Shown: positions 29,571-38,627, counted from the first letter of the stretch. The stretch: DNA of 57,010 nucleotides from Bacteroidales bacterium (GCA_024400495.1 JAKSMR010000016.1:1-57010), one strand, 5' to 3'. The notes: a model not told the origin generated them from the sequence alone. Numbers and translations are program-made.

Positions 29571-32500
29571 TCAGTTCTTGATTCTTACGCCCTTGAGGGA
29601 AATGTCGTCGATGGTGGACTTCATCCTTGCCATGCTGTCCTTCATGTCTTCCAGGTGCTGGTTGCTCCTGTATGTGTTCTCCTCGATCTCCGTGACCTTC
29701 TGGAGTATCTGCGCCGATGTCCCGATGAGTTCCTGCTGGCCCATCATGAGCGAGTATGTATGGCTCTGCATGGTGGTGAGACGGGCGTTGCTCTCGTCCA
29801 TGCTGTCCTGCGATGCAGCTATTCCCGAGCCCCTGACCGCAGACCTCTCCTTGTCCGAATAGATGTCCGTAGCCCATCCGTATTTCTGTTCCAGCTCACT
29901 CGCCAGGTCCTCTGCCATCCTGTCGATCTTCTTCCTCTCGGCATCCGTGACCACGCTGTCGAGCATCGCGTCCTGCATGGCATCGCGTATCCTTTCCATG
30001 GCACCCGATGCCTGCGTGTATGACTTCATCGCCTCGTTGACCATGCTCCTGAACATGGCCCTCGCGAAGTCCCTCGCTCCTTTCGCTCCCTTGTCTCCGT
30101 TCTCCCAGGCGCTCGCCACCGCATCGGCGAAACTCTCGATGGAAGACTTGATGTCAGAACCGAACAGCGCATCCACCGCCGCCTCCTTGTTCTCCGCGAT
30201 GAGCCTGTTGTTCTCCCTGATCCTGTCCTGGTATGCGCTGATGGCGTCCTCGTCCGAGTTCTTCTTGCTCTCCTCCTCCCTGATCTGCTCGCGGATCAGT
30301 TCGTTCTGCCTCTGGAGATTCCTGTTCTGCGCCTCCAGAGCCTTCGCTCTCTCGGCTCCGAATACTTCCTCGGATCTCTCCTCAAGCCTTGAATAGGTGT
30401 CTGCCAGCGTATCAAGCTGCCTGCTGAGTCCCTCGATGCGTTCCTGTATCTTCGAGTCATGCAGCCTGCCGATGCCCTCGTAGAGCTTCGACACCATGCC
30501 TATGGCCGCACCGGCAGCCGCTCCCCAAGGACCGAAGGCGGCTCCCGCCTGCGCTCCGCTCATGGCCGCAGACGCGGCATCCACGGCAACTCCCAGGCTC
30601 TCGGACACATCCTTCATCGTCTTGCTTCCCGAACCTTCCGCAAAGTTCGAGAACGCATCCTGCAGTGTGCCGACGATAGCGACAGCCTTTTGCATCCCGC
30701 TGCTCAGAAGGTCCATGCCCTTGGCGAGCTTGGTGCTGTTGTCTCCCGCGGTGAATATCTCCTTGAGGCCCTTGGACATCTGCCTGAACAGATTGTCAGC
30801 CTCGTCTGCCTGAGTGTTCACTCCCTTGATGGCCTTCTGGATCTTCTCCAGCTCATCAGGAGACTTCCTGAGAGTATCGAACTGCTCCTTGCTAATGCCG
30901 AGCTTCTCTCCGAGCGAAGAGTCCCACTCTCCGGACTTGAGCATGTCGTAGAGGGTCTGTGCCTCCTCTGCAATTGTTCTGAGGTCCTTGACGCTCTTCT
31001 CCGTCATGTCGTCGAAGAGTCTCGTGATTGCCGAGGTTGTTTCGGAGTTGTTGACGATGAAGTTGCTGATCGCCTCGTTCATCTGCTTGTTCGCTTCCTC
31101 CGCGAACTCCGCCGGCACATCCTTCATGCGCTGCGCCCACTCGTCACGGAGGGCCTGCAGCTTCTGGTCGTAGTTGCCGAACGACTGTATCCAGGAATCA
31201 TTGATGGCCTTCTGCTCGGCCTGTCCTACCTTCCTGAGGAGTTCCTCGAACTGCGAGGCATCTATGGTGCCTCCCATCAGGTCGCTCTCAAGCTGCCTGC
31301 GCTGCTCCTCGTAGGTGCGCCTGATGGCTTCGATCTTCTTCTGCTCCTCGCCTGCAAAGACATCCGAAAGCCCCCTGTAGAGGTTCGCTATGTAATCCGC
31401 CTGCTCCTTCTCCACCGCCGCCCTCTGCAGTCCTGCCGCCGTGTTGACATTGGATCTTCTGGCTTCGAGCTGCGCATAAGTCTCCGGGGATACGCTCCTG
31501 CCCGCCTTCTTCGCGGTCTTCTCGAGTTCCGTCTGTTCCTTGTTGATGGCCTCGATGGATGCAAGACGGTCGTACTCGATCTGCCTGAGCTTCTTCTCCG
31601 TGCCCTCACGCATGGCTGCCAGCTCGGTCTCGTTGACCTTGAGCCACATCTCCCTCTGCGCCTCGGCAAGGGCTTCCGAAGCCTTCTGGATGGCTTTCTT
31701 CTCGGCATCGGAAAGAACCTTGGGGCCTCCACCGTCGCCGGTTCCAGGTACGATTCCCTTGATTGCATTATCCCTCCTTATCTGCGCCTGCTCGAGGATG
31801 TATATCTGCTCATCAAGCTCCTTTGTCTGTTTCTTGAAGATCTTGGCCGCTTCCCTTTGTCCCCGCAGCCTGTATGCCTCGCTGCTGTGATATGCCGTGT
31901 ATCTCTCAGACCTGAGTTCCTGGATCTTCTTCTCGATTTCCTCGTCGCTCATCCCTTCGATGTCGCCGATCGCGTTCAGGATCCTGCTCTCGATCTTCTG
32001 GTCCTTGCTCGTCATCAGGTCAGTGACTCCGTTGACGAGCTTTGCCATAAGGCTCACAGTATCTTTGAGAAGTCCCTTGTTGTTGTTCAGAGACAGCATG
32101 AATCCCTCCCAGGCCGACGACAGACCCTTGACCGCTCCTTCCAGGTTGTCGGTCATGGTCTCGTACATCTGCTCCATGGCGCCGTCAGCCTCGCCGAGAG
32201 CCTTCCTCAGTTCATCCGCCGACCCTGCGCCGCTGATGAGTGCGGAGAATGCAGACACGGACCTCTTGTCCGTCATCTCGAGTGCCGCATTCAGGTCTAT
32301 GCCCTTCTCGGTGCATTCCTTCAGCGCGGCTATGATCTCGTCGAAGTTGTTCGCCGTGTGTCCCAGACCCTTCGCGAGAGCACCGTTCTCATCCGCAAGA
32401 TTGAGGAGTATGTTCCTGAGTGCGGTAGCTGCCGATGATGCATCGAAACCCGCATTCGAGAGCGCTCCGAGGAATGTCACAGTATCTTCCACCGACAACC

Positions 32501-33128
32501 CGAAGGTATGGGCGATAGGGGCTACGATGGAAATTGATGTCTGCAGTTTGGAGAAGTTGAGCGCCGACTTGCTGGTCGATGCCGCCATGATGTCGAGAAG
32601 CCTGTTCGTGTCTCCCGCTTCAAGGCCGAATGCCCTGAGAGCGGAACCGGCAAAATCCGCCGCATCGCCGAGGTCTGCACCCACGGCCGCCGCAAACTTC
32701 AGGACCGAACCCTGCATCTTGATGATCTGGTTTTCGGAGAATCCGAGTCTTGCAAGCGCTATCTGCAGGTCTCCCACTTCGGATGTGGTGAATTCGGTTG
32801 TCCTTCCCAGTTCCTTGGCTGCAAGTGTCAGGTTCTTCACCCCGTCCTTCGTCGTTCCCAGGACTGCGGCAAGTTCCGAGGTCTTGCGCTCGAACTGCAT
32901 GTTTGTCCTCACGACATCCGAAACGGTCTTGCCGAACATGGTGGCAAGTCCTATGACACCGAGCAGAGGTCCGCCCATCGCCTGCCATGACGCCTTGATG
33001 GCGTCCCCGGCCTTGGTTGCGGATCTGCTCATTTCCGAGAACTTGTTCTCGGCTTCCTTGACTTTCTTGTTCAGGTCGCTGTTGTCCAGGACGGCCTTGA
33101 ATCCCAGTCTGCCCTCGTTGTTTTCCAT
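29571..33128 (-). CDS. Tail tape measure protein
   Basis: 1185 aa. The N-terminal half is the classic phage tape-measure domain: coiled-coil start (LNKKVKEAENKFSEMSRSATKAG), ELAAVLGTTKDGVKNLTLAAKELGRTTEFT, repeated GLSVEDTVTFLGALSNAGFDASSAATALRN. Then come long coiled coils (SRLEERSEEVFGAERAKALEAQNRN) and an alanine/glycine-rich hydrophobic stretch near residue 890 (AAMSGAQAGAAFGPWGAAAGAAIGMV) that may insert into the membrane. It sets tail length and helps DNA delivery. The start follows the stop of the frameshifted chaperone directly. Confidence 0.95.
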   Translation of the reverse strand: MENNEGRLGFKAVLDNSDLNKKVKEAENKFSEMSRSATKAGDAIKASWQAMGGPLLGVIGLATMFGKTVSDVVRTNMQFERKTSELAAVLGTTKDGVKNLTLAAKELGRTTEFTTSEVGDLQIALARLGFSENQIIKMQGSVLKFAAAVGADLGDAADFAGSALRAFGLEAGDTNRLLDIMAASTSKSALNFSKLQTSISIVAPIAHTFGLSVEDTVTFLGALSNAGFDASSAATALRNILLNLADENGALAKGLGHTANNFDEIIAALKECTEKGIDLNAALEMTDKRSVSAFSALISGAGSADELRKALGEADGAMEQMYETMTDNLEGAVKGLSSAWEGFMLSLNNNKGLLKDTVSLMAKLVNGVTDLMTSKDQKIESRILNAIGDIEGMSDEEIEKKIQELRSERYTAYHSSEAYRLRGQREAAKIFKKQTKELDEQIYILEQAQIRRDNAIKGIVPGTGDGGGPKVLSDAEKKAIQKASEALAEAQREMWLKVNETELAAMREGTEKKLRQIEYDRLASIEAINKEQTELEKTAKKAGRSVSPETYAQLEARRSNVNTAAGLQRAAVEKEQADYIANLYRGLSDVFAGEEQKKIEAIRRTYEEQRRQLESDLMGGTIDASQFEELLRKVGQAEQKAINDSWIQSFGNYDQKLQALRDEWAQRMKDVPAEFAEEANKQMNEAISNFIVNNSETTSAITRLFDDMTEKSVKDLRTIAEEAQTLYDMLKSGEWDSSLGEKLGISKEQFDTLRKSPDELEKIQKAIKGVNTQADEADNLFRQMSKGLKEIFTAGDNSTKLAKGMDLLSSGMQKAVAIVGTLQDAFSNFAEGSGSKTMKDVSESLGVAVDAASAAMSGAQAGAAFGPWGAAAGAAIGMVSKLYEGIGRLHDSKIQERIEGLSRQLDTLADTYSRLEERSEEVFGAERAKALEAQNRNLQRQNELIREQIREEESKKNSDEDAISAYQDRIRENNRLIAENKEAAVDALFGSDIKSSIESFADAVASAWENGDKGAKGARDFARAMFRSMVNEAMKSYTQASGAMERIRDAMQDAMLDSVVTDAERKKIDRMAEDLASELEQKYGWATDIYSDKERSAVRGSGIAASQDSMDESNARLTTMQSHTYSLMMGQQELIGTSAQILQKVTEIEENTYRSNQHLEDMKDSMARMKSTIDDISLKGVRIKN

Positions 33129-33419
33129 TTATTGCCTTACTACAAATTCGTCACCTTCAAAGTCATCGAACCTTCCCACCACGTTCGCATCGAGCGAATC
33201 GTCATATGGAAGGCTGTCTTCCTGCTTCTCGTCACCATACATCGGCAGTGCACGGCTGAACATGATGGCGTTTACATAGCTGATATCGTCGAGGGCATGC
33301 CCGATATCTATCCCGAGGTTCTTGCTTATCCCGAGTATGGTCGCCCAGATGCTGTCGTTCAGTCCACCTCCCTGGTCGGAACCAGAATGTTCGCCTCGCT
33401 TAGGGAAGTGGTAATGCCG
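33129..33419 (-). CDS. Tail assembly chaperone, -1 frameshift extension (GT-like)
   Basis: 96 codons with no start codon of their own, in the -1 frame relative to the preceding gene, ending one base before the tape measure ATG. Reading after the slip gives an acidic tail (DDISYVNAIMFSRALPMYGDE...). In lambda-like tails the G and GT chaperones are made this way, and GT links the tape measure to the tube protein. Predicted fusion length is about 247 aa. The arrangement is seen; use of the slip is inferred. Confidence 0.75.
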   Translation of the reverse strand, partial: RHYHFPKRGEHSGSDQGGGLNDSIWATILGISKNLGIDIGHALDDISYVNAIMFSRALPMYGDEKQEDSLPYDDSLDANVVGRFDDFEGDEFVVRQ

Positions 33420-33871
33420 AAAAAATCGCCGATCTCCATGTTTCTGAGTCTCCGTATCACCACATCCATCAGCACCGACGGCCTCACCTCGTCGAGGATG
33501 AGCTGCGCCAGCTCCGACTTCACGTCCACGGTCACCTTCCTTCTGGAGACCTTCTTTCCGACGCTGATGCCGAGGATCCTGCGCTCGCGCACCTCCTCGA
33601 TCTCCCTCTCTTCGGTCAGTCCCTTGCGCCCGAGAATGAGGACGGCCACGATGTCTCCCAGCGCCCTGTAGTCCTTCGCATAGTGCAGCACGGCTGCTAC
33701 TGTCTTGTCGTTCGGGATGCCGCTCACCACCGGGAGCGTGCTCACGATTTCCGACACAAGGATGAGCGTCCCTGTCGATGGCGGTGCTATCGGATATGTC
33801 CTGCCTCCTATCTCGAGCGTCCCGATCGGTTTCTCCAGGATCGCCTCCGCTACTTTCTGTTCGATTGTCAT
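33359..33871 (-). CDS. Tail assembly chaperone (G-like)
   Basis: 170 aa. Starts MTIEQKVAEAILEKPIGTLEIGGRTYPIAPP and has helices typical of tail chaperones, including ELAQLILDEVRPSVLMDVVIRRLRNMEIGDFFGI. It lies between the tail tube gene and the tape measure. A slippery TTTTTTC heptamer near its end leads into an open -1 frame. Confidence 0.8.
   Translation of the reverse strand: MTIEQKVAEAILEKPIGTLEIGGRTYPIAPPSTGTLILVSEIVSTLPVVSGIPNDKTVAAVLHYAKDYRALGDIVAVLILGRKGLTEEREIEEVRERRILGISVGKKVSRRKVTVDVKSELAQLILDEVRPSVLMDVVIRRLRNMEIGDFFGITTSLSEANILVPTREVD
33419..33425 (-). promoter_or_regulatory. Programmed -1 frameshift slippery site
   Basis: T-TTT-TTC in the reading frame of the chaperone (Asp-Phe-Phe codons), fitting X-XXY-YYZ. 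The -1 frame is open from here to 33129. Confidence 0.75.
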
Positions 33872-33891
33872 GATGTTTGGAAGTTATTGTG

Positions 33892-33981
33892 CGGAACCGG
33901 CAGGATTCGAACCCACATGTCAGCTTGCCGACTTTCGCCCTCTATCGGTTCACTGAGGTACTGCCGTTGTACTACGGTTCC
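33892..33981 (-). tRNA. tRNA-like gene with irregular anticodon arm
   Basis: 90 bases. Perfect 7-bp acceptor stem GGAACCG/CGGTTCC, TA at positions 8-9, D arm GTAC-AACGGCA-GTAC, T arm GTGGG-TTCGAAT-CCTGC, and a 5-bp variable arm GTCGG/CTGAC as in class II tRNAs. No regular 5-bp anticodon stem with a 7-base loop can be drawn; only CCTC/GAGG with a 12-base loop is possible. No anticodon can be assigned. CCA is not encoded. It is either an unusual or decayed tRNA, or a tRNA-like element in the tail operon. Confidence 0.6.
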
Positions 33982-34037
33982 ATAAAGCCGGAGATTGACC
34001 CCTCCGGCAAGGGCAATATGAGAAAGAAACAAGAGGT

Positions 34038-34553
34038 CTATGACCAGTCTGAAGCCGCAACCTTGAACTTCTTGTAGAGAACACCATCGGCTGTGGCGAG
34101 AATCTTGAAGGTGACATCCACGAAGCTTCCCTCCTCCTCTGATGAGCCAGGCTTGAAAGATACATGGCACTTCGGAGCCTTGATTCCGATCGCACCCATA
34201 TTCTTAGGCGTGAGCTTCATGGAGTAATCGCCGGAGACGATGTTGGTCTTCACGGTCAGTTCCTTCTTCTCGGCGTCAAGGGTCGCACCCGTGAGACCCG
34301 CCTCTGTCTCGAAGTCCATCTCCATGACTCTGGTGGTGACGGTGTAGACATGCTCGCCTTCCTCGGTGGCTACTACCACACCGCCTGTGGCCCTGGCCTC
34401 AAGCACCTCTCCGTCTTCCGTGGAAAGGGCCGTCGACTTGTCCTTGATGGTACCGATGCTCGAAAGGGAGGTGGCCATCTCGTCAGAGTCGCCGGTCTTC
34501 CCGATCTCGATCTTGCACTTGCTCCAGGACATGATAATTGTATTCTGTGGCAT
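34038..34553 (-). CDS. Major tail tube protein
   Basis: 171 aa. Its beta-rich sequence with SKCKIEIGKTGDSDEMATSLSSIGTIKDKST at the start and VDVTFKILATADGVLYKKFKVA at the end resembles siphovirus tail tube proteins. It is followed by the tail chaperones and the tape measure, the invariant gene order of long-tailed phages. Start at the ATG 34553; an in-frame ATG at 34532 is possible. Confidence 0.75.
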   Translation of the reverse strand: MPQNTIIMSWSKCKIEIGKTGDSDEMATSLSSIGTIKDKSTALSTEDGEVLEARATGGVVVATEEGEHVYTVTTRVMEMDFETEAGLTGATLDAEKKELTVKTNIVSGDYSMKLTPKNMGAIGIKAPKCHVSFKPGSSEEEGSFVDVTFKILATADGVLYKKFKVAASDWS

Positions 34554-34564
34554 AGTGAATTTGA

Positions 34565-34975
34565 TTAATTTGTTACTCGTTGATAATGAATCCTTGCCGT
34601 AACGGCGTGCTGTCCTATCTCCTCGACCGCGAATGACTGAGGCGTCCCGTCCAGTTCGTATAGATATTCGACATCCCTGCAGTCCTGGACGAACCCGATG
34701 ACCGCGTCTTCGAGCTGCTCCACCCGCGACGTGTTCTCCAGGTTCTTCCCTGATGTCTTGGTGACGATATCGGGAACGTATATGTTCACCACCACGACCC
34801 CCGTCTGGATCTGCCCTTCCGTGCCCGTGAGGAACTTCACCACGATGTCCTCGCTTTTTGAGCCGTCTGGACGCATTCCAGCGCGGTAGACCTTGCCGTT
34901 GACCATCTTGGCCAGCTGACTGTCCGAAATGAGCCTGAAAAGGTCCTTCTCTATGGTTTTCTCCGACTTTGTCAT
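34565..34975 (-). CDS. Tail terminator/completion-like protein
   Basis: 136 aa. The alternation of a helical N-terminus (IEKDLFRLISDSQLAKMVNGKVYRAG) and long beta strands (GVVVVNIYVPDIV) fits tail completion or terminator proteins. Its place between the gp10-like protein and the tube protein agrees. It overlaps the preceding gene by four bases. Confidence 0.65.
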   Translation of the reverse strand: MTKSEKTIEKDLFRLISDSQLAKMVNGKVYRAGMRPDGSKSEDIVVKFLTGTEGQIQTGVVVVNIYVPDIVTKTSGKNLENTSRVEQLEDAVIGFVQDCRDVEYLYELDGTPQSFAVEEIGQHAVTARIHYQRVTN

Positions 34976-35436
34976 TTGATGCCTAACTTCTTCAATAACT
35001 GTGGTACCAGCTGCTCCGCGAGGAGCTCCGCCGATGAAAGGACGTTGTAGCCCGGGATGGCTTCCACGTAGGCCGCGTATTCCATTCCCGCCACCACTAT
35101 GAGGACGATTCCGCTCGGGTACCGGCTTGCGAGCTTCTTCAGGAAGTCCCTCGCCTCCGCTGACCCTTCCACGGTTCCACCGGGCCCTCCGAATGCCTTG
35201 TCCGTGGAGATCTTGATGATTCTCCCGTGCTTCAGCACCGCGTATCCGATGGAGCTCCTCAGGTTGCCCGTGATGTCATGGTAGTTGCCGTATTGCCTCG
35301 CATTCTCGACGCACTTCTCACCGACGTATACCATCGTGTTGACGCACGCCTGCGTGACCCTCTCGGCCGTCGCATTCAGCCTTGCAGCTACGTCTGAGAC
35401 CTTGAATCTGGTCACTATGCCGGTCTTGCTTGCCAT
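34972..35436 (-). CDS. HK97 gp10-like head-tail/tail component
   Basis: 154 aa. The pattern TMVYVGEKCVENARQYGNYHDITGNLRSSIGYAVLKHG and VLIVVAGMEYAAYVEAIPGYNVL is typical of the HK97 gp10 family, whose members sit at the head-tail junction. The context between connector and tail genes supports the call. Confidence 0.8.
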   Translation of the reverse strand: MASKTGIVTRFKVSDVAARLNATAERVTQACVNTMVYVGEKCVENARQYGNYHDITGNLRSSIGYAVLKHGRIIKISTDKAFGGPGGTVEGSAEARDFLKKLASRYPSGIVLIVVAGMEYAAYVEAIPGYNVLSSAELLAEQLVPQLLKKLGIK

Positions 35437-35437
35437 G

Positions 35438-35767
35438 CTATACCATGATCCGGACTCTTCCCACGGTCTCGAGCGGCTCGATGCTCATCACCCTGTACTC
35501 CCCGAGGTCCTCGCCGAGTCTCTCGACCCTGACGATTCCCGCGTTACGCAGGGCTTCCGTGACTTCCTCCACGAGGATGCTGAAGGACGCCTGACGGAAG
35601 TTTCCGTCCTCGTATACGCCCTTTCGCGTATCCCTCACGGTCTGCACGGAGCATTCGATGCCTTCGCTCCAGGATATGCCTGCGGCAACGGGATTTCCAT
35701 CGATGTCGAATTCAATCCCTTCCGTCCCTTCCGGGAGCATCGCGTAGATGAGTCCGTTGATCCTCAT
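35438..35767 (-). CDS. Head-tail connector-like protein, 109 aa
   Basis: A beta-rich protein beginning MRINGLIYAMLPEGTEGIEFDIDG and ending in ERLGEDLGEYRVMSIEPLE. It is one of three small genes between the capsid and tail tube, where connector (stopper or adaptor) proteins are encoded. No direct family recognition. Confidence 0.6.
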   Translation of the reverse strand: MRINGLIYAMLPEGTEGIEFDIDGNPVAAGISWSEGIECSVQTVRDTRKGVYEDGNFRQASFSILVEEVTEALRNAGIVRVERLGEDLGEYRVMSIEPLETVGRVRIMV

Positions 35768-35768
35768 T

Positions 35769-36098
35769 TCACCACCTGTCTGAACAGTCCTCTACAGTCT
35801 TTACGGACAGGACATAATCATCGGCATCGAGACCGTACTCGTTGCACCACATCCTGATGCTGCGGTCCACCTCCGACGCATTCACGCCGGTGGAGACACC
35901 GTTCTCGCTCCTGCTTGACTCCACATAGCCCCTGACGAGGCGGACTGCCACCTTGAACAGTTCCGCATCCTTGGGCCTTGCGTTGTCCTCAGGGCTGATT
36001 CCCTCGTTGAACAGGACGACCTTCATGGTCGCCGTGTCCGGGTAGAATGTGTTGCAGATTGCGTTGCACAATCCTCTCAATGCCGACAGATTATCCAT
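35769..36098 (-). CDS. Head-tail adaptor-like protein, 109 aa
   Basis: A mostly helical protein (LRGLCNAICNTFYPDTATMKVVLFNEGISPEDNA). It resembles the small helical adaptors that bind the portal after packaging and follows the capsid gene directly. The C-terminus (DADDYVLSVKTVEDCSDRW) is acidic. Assignment rests on position and fold type. Confidence 0.6.
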   Translation of the reverse strand: MDNLSALRGLCNAICNTFYPDTATMKVVLFNEGISPEDNARPKDAELFKVAVRLVRGYVESSRSENGVSTGVNASEVDRSIRMWCNEYGLDADDYVLSVKTVEDCSDRW

Positions 36099-36111
36099 AG
36101 GTCACGCTGTT

Positions 36112-37227
36112 TTACTGAGCCTGATAGCCGGTCTTGAGGGTGTAGATGCCGTTCATCTCTGTAACTACAGGGAGAGCGAACACCTCAGCCTTCGCAAACT
36201 CGACACCGTTTGAGTTCTGGGTCTCGCCGATACCCCACTGCGATACGCGGATGCGTCCGTGGTTGCTGTAGGCTACACCAGGCTCCTGACGGAGCTCGCT
36301 GTTCGCATACGCGTTCTTCACGAGACCGAGCTTTCCTTTCGGCACGAACACCATGTTCGGGGTAACCCAAGGCTTGATAGGTGCCGCAGATGTGCCGTTC
36401 TGGATGCGCACCTGCCTGCGGATCGGCTCGAACACAGGGAAGTCGTTAGACTGCATGTACTCGTTGAGGTCCCTGAGCTGAAGGATGCTCGACGACTTGT
36501 CGGAGCCCCATACCATCTTCTTGAGCTTCGCAGAGCGGCACATGTAGGAGATGAGCGCAGGGTCGAGGAGGATCTTGCCGAAGACAACCTTGTCGCTTGC
36601 GGCGTCAAGAATTGCCTGGACGTCCTCGAAGCAGTCCACTGTCGCGATATTCGCCGGCGTCCACGCTGTGGTCGAGGTCGCGATGTTCGCAGAAGGCTGG
36701 TTGAAGCTGATCTCACCCCTCACACCGCCCTCAGGGTTGGTGGTATTGTCAAGCACCACCTTGCCCTCGTTGGAGAGTGCACGGAGGAAGAGAAGGTCGA
36801 GCTTCGCGAGGACGGACTCCACTGGGGATTTCACGTTCTTCCACATGATGTCCACGAGCTGCTGTGTCTTCACCTTGTCAGGAAGTGACTTCGAGTCAAG
36901 GATCTGGAGGATCTTGCGGTAGTCCTCGATGGTCATAGGGCGTGTGATGGCATGGTGGAGGACCTTCTCGGCGAGAGCCTGAAGTCCCTCTGTGCCCATT
37001 ACAGGCTCCTTCGAGCCGTCTCCGATGGTAGGAGCCGCCACGGTGATGTTGTACTGGCCGATGAGCTCCTCGAAGTTGAGGCCGATCGTCGGAGTGTCCC
37101 AGTCAAGATAGTTCTCGAAGATCACATTGTCGAAGATCTTCTTGTGCAGCGCCGAAGCCGCATCGAAACGGAGCTGGACGTGCTTGGTCAGCTCACCGAA
37201 GATAGAAGAATACTGAAACTGTGGCAT
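36112..37227 (-). CDS. Major capsid protein
   Basis: 371 aa. It resembles the phage major capsid protein E-like/HK97-fold group: an N-terminal arm, a central helix (ASDKVVFGKILLDPALISYMCRS) and a late GVAYSNHGRIRVSQWGIGETQ strand region. It is encoded after the scaffold and decoration-like proteins and before the connectors, the standard order. No cleavage or protease domain is visible nearby, so maturation may need only scaffold exit. Confidence 0.85.
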   Translation of the reverse strand: MPQFQYSSIFGELTKHVQLRFDAASALHKKIFDNVIFENYLDWDTPTIGLNFEELIGQYNITVAAPTIGDGSKEPVMGTEGLQALAEKVLHHAITRPMTIEDYRKILQILDSKSLPDKVKTQQLVDIMWKNVKSPVESVLAKLDLLFLRALSNEGKVVLDNTTNPEGGVRGEISFNQPSANIATSTTAWTPANIATVDCFEDVQAILDAASDKVVFGKILLDPALISYMCRSAKLKKMVWGSDKSSSILQLRDLNEYMQSNDFPVFEPIRRQVRIQNGTSAAPIKPWVTPNMVFVPKGKLGLVKNAYANSELRQEPGVAYSNHGRIRVSQWGIGETQNSNGVEFAKAEVFALPVVTEMNGIYTLKTGYQAQ

Positions 37228-37232
37228 AGCTT

Positions 37233-37817
37233 CTACTGGTTAATGAACATGATGTTCGGGTTGTTTGTGAGACACACGCCTGTCACCCATGAGTCGAGGA
37301 TAGGGTAGTGTGCATTCTTCTTGAGGACGAGCGCGTCGTAAGCCGCGTCGAGGGTGTCGAGCTTGTCCTTCACCTCGAGATCGGTGGCAGACACCATGTT
37401 AGGTGTGTACTTGGCTGTTCCCTCGGTCTCAGCCTCCGCGATGATGTCATCCTTGCCTACGCCTGTGAGGCCGGCAGAGAGGTTGAGCACATCATAGGCT
37501 GAATTGGACTTGTCGATTGACGAGATCGTAGGCGTGCCTGTGCCTCCGATCTTGGTGACGGTGTCACCGGCTACGAAGTTGCTTCCCTTCGCAACGCGCA
37601 CCTTTGTGGTGGTGCCGCCGTCGAGCACGGTCGCAACCTTGACCACGGCTGCAGTCATGTTCTCGAAGTCCACGAAGAGCGGAGTGCCACGGAACACGAC
37701 CATACCTACAGCGAGACTGTTGACAGGCTTGAAGCCGCCAGGCAGAACCTTACACTCGCCCCTCCAGAAGATAGGGGAGCGTCCCTCAAATGAGGTCTTT
37801 GCAAAATTGATTGCCAT
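37233..37817 (-). CDS. Capsid decoration/head fibre-like protein
   Basis: 194 aa. Starts MAINFAKTSFEGRSPIFWRGECK and has glycine/threonine-rich beta segments (VRVAKGSNFVAGDTVTKIGGTGTPT), similar to Bacteroides phage head decoration or fibre proteins. It lies between scaffold and major capsid genes and is tightly coupled to the capsid gene. Confidence 0.65.
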   Translation of the reverse strand: MAINFAKTSFEGRSPIFWRGECKVLPGGFKPVNSLAVGMVVFRGTPLFVDFENMTAAVVKVATVLDGGTTTKVRVAKGSNFVAGDTVTKIGGTGTPTISSIDKSNSAYDVLNLSAGLTGVGKDDIIAEAETEGTAKYTPNMVSATDLEVKDKLDTLDAAYDALVLKKNAHYPILDSWVTGVCLTNNPNIMFINQ

Positions 37818-37840
37818 AGTTTTGGAAAATGGTTAAAGGT

Positions 37841-38443
37841 TTACAGGTTCGGAAGGCCCTCCGCCCAGGCCTTTGCCGCTTCTGACATAGCCTCGGTTCC
37901 GGAACCTCCCTCACCGGCAGAGTCTGCCGGCATGAGTTTGTTGTTGATCAGCTCCTGCTTGTAGTCCGTGAGTTCCTTCGCGAAGTCCGCATCATCCGAG
38001 AACGACACATGCTTCATCAGGAATTCCGGGATTCCAAGCTCCTTGGCCTTGGCAGAAATCTCAGCCTCCCGCGCCTTCTTCTGCTCCGAAGCCCTGAGAT
38101 TCTTGTTCTCGTTCTCGAGCGCCGCGAGACGCTCCATGTGAGGCTTCATTGCTGCATCGATGAGTGCCTGGATGCTGTCGGTGTCCTGCTTGCCCTCGCC
38201 ACCTTTGCCATCTTTGCCAGATTGCTGCTGCGATTGCTTCGCCTCCTGTACCTTCCTGGTGAACTCCGCCTGCATCGCCTTCGCGAACGGAATCACTGAA
38301 TTTACCTTGGCTGCGACATCTTCGTCTGAGGATCCGTCTGCAAGTCCGGCCGCTCCGAGCTCCACGAGCTCCTCGATGGCCTTCTCCGACAGACCCATGT
38401 CCTTGACCTTTTCGTTAAGGAGTTGTTTGAATTTCTTCTTCAT
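37841..38443 (-). CDS. Capsid scaffolding protein
   Basis: 200 aa from the ATG at 38443; the promoter -7 box at 38466-38459 overlaps the alternative ATG at 38461, which is therefore unlikely. It has the acidic, helical make-up of scaffolds: an N-terminal helix (FKQLLNEKVKDMGLSEKAIEEL), a disordered Gln/Gly/Lys segment, a coiled coil (MERLAALENENKNLRASEQKKAREAEI) and an acidic C-terminus. It is the first gene of the capsid-tail transcript. Confidence 0.75.
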   Translation of the reverse strand: MKKKFKQLLNEKVKDMGLSEKAIEELVELGAAGLADGSSDEDVAAKVNSVIPFAKAMQAEFTRKVQEAKQSQQQSGKDGKGGEGKQDTDSIQALIDAAMKPHMERLAALENENKNLRASEQKKAREAEISAKAKELGIPEFLMKHVSFSDDADFAKELTDYKQELINNKLMPADSAGEGGSGTEAMSEAAKAWAEGLPNL

Positions 38444-38458
38444 AAGCGTTGTTTTCGA

Positions 38459-38466
38459 CAAAGGTA
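38459..38466 (-). promoter_or_regulatory. Promoter -7 box of the capsid-tail operon
   Basis: TACCTTTG on the reverse strand, start expected near 38453. The leader retains a partial motif, CAACGCTTATG. Confidence 0.75.
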
Positions 38467-38486
38467 TAACAATATTCCTAAAACAA

Positions 38487-38501
38487 GTGCATAACAGGCA
38501 C
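38487..38501. promoter_or_regulatory. GTGC palindrome, capsid promoter
   Basis: GTGCATAACAGGCAC, 21 to 35 bases upstream of the -7 box, at or just above the -33 region. Confidence 0.7.
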
Positions 38502-38627
38502 GCAAAATTTATTCATTGGATTGGATTACATGCCGTTATGTTTCAGAGACAACTTGCTGAAAATCGGACGATTGAAAAATATTTTGAAAAAAGTCCTCAA
38601 AAAGTTTTCATTTATTAAATATATGGC

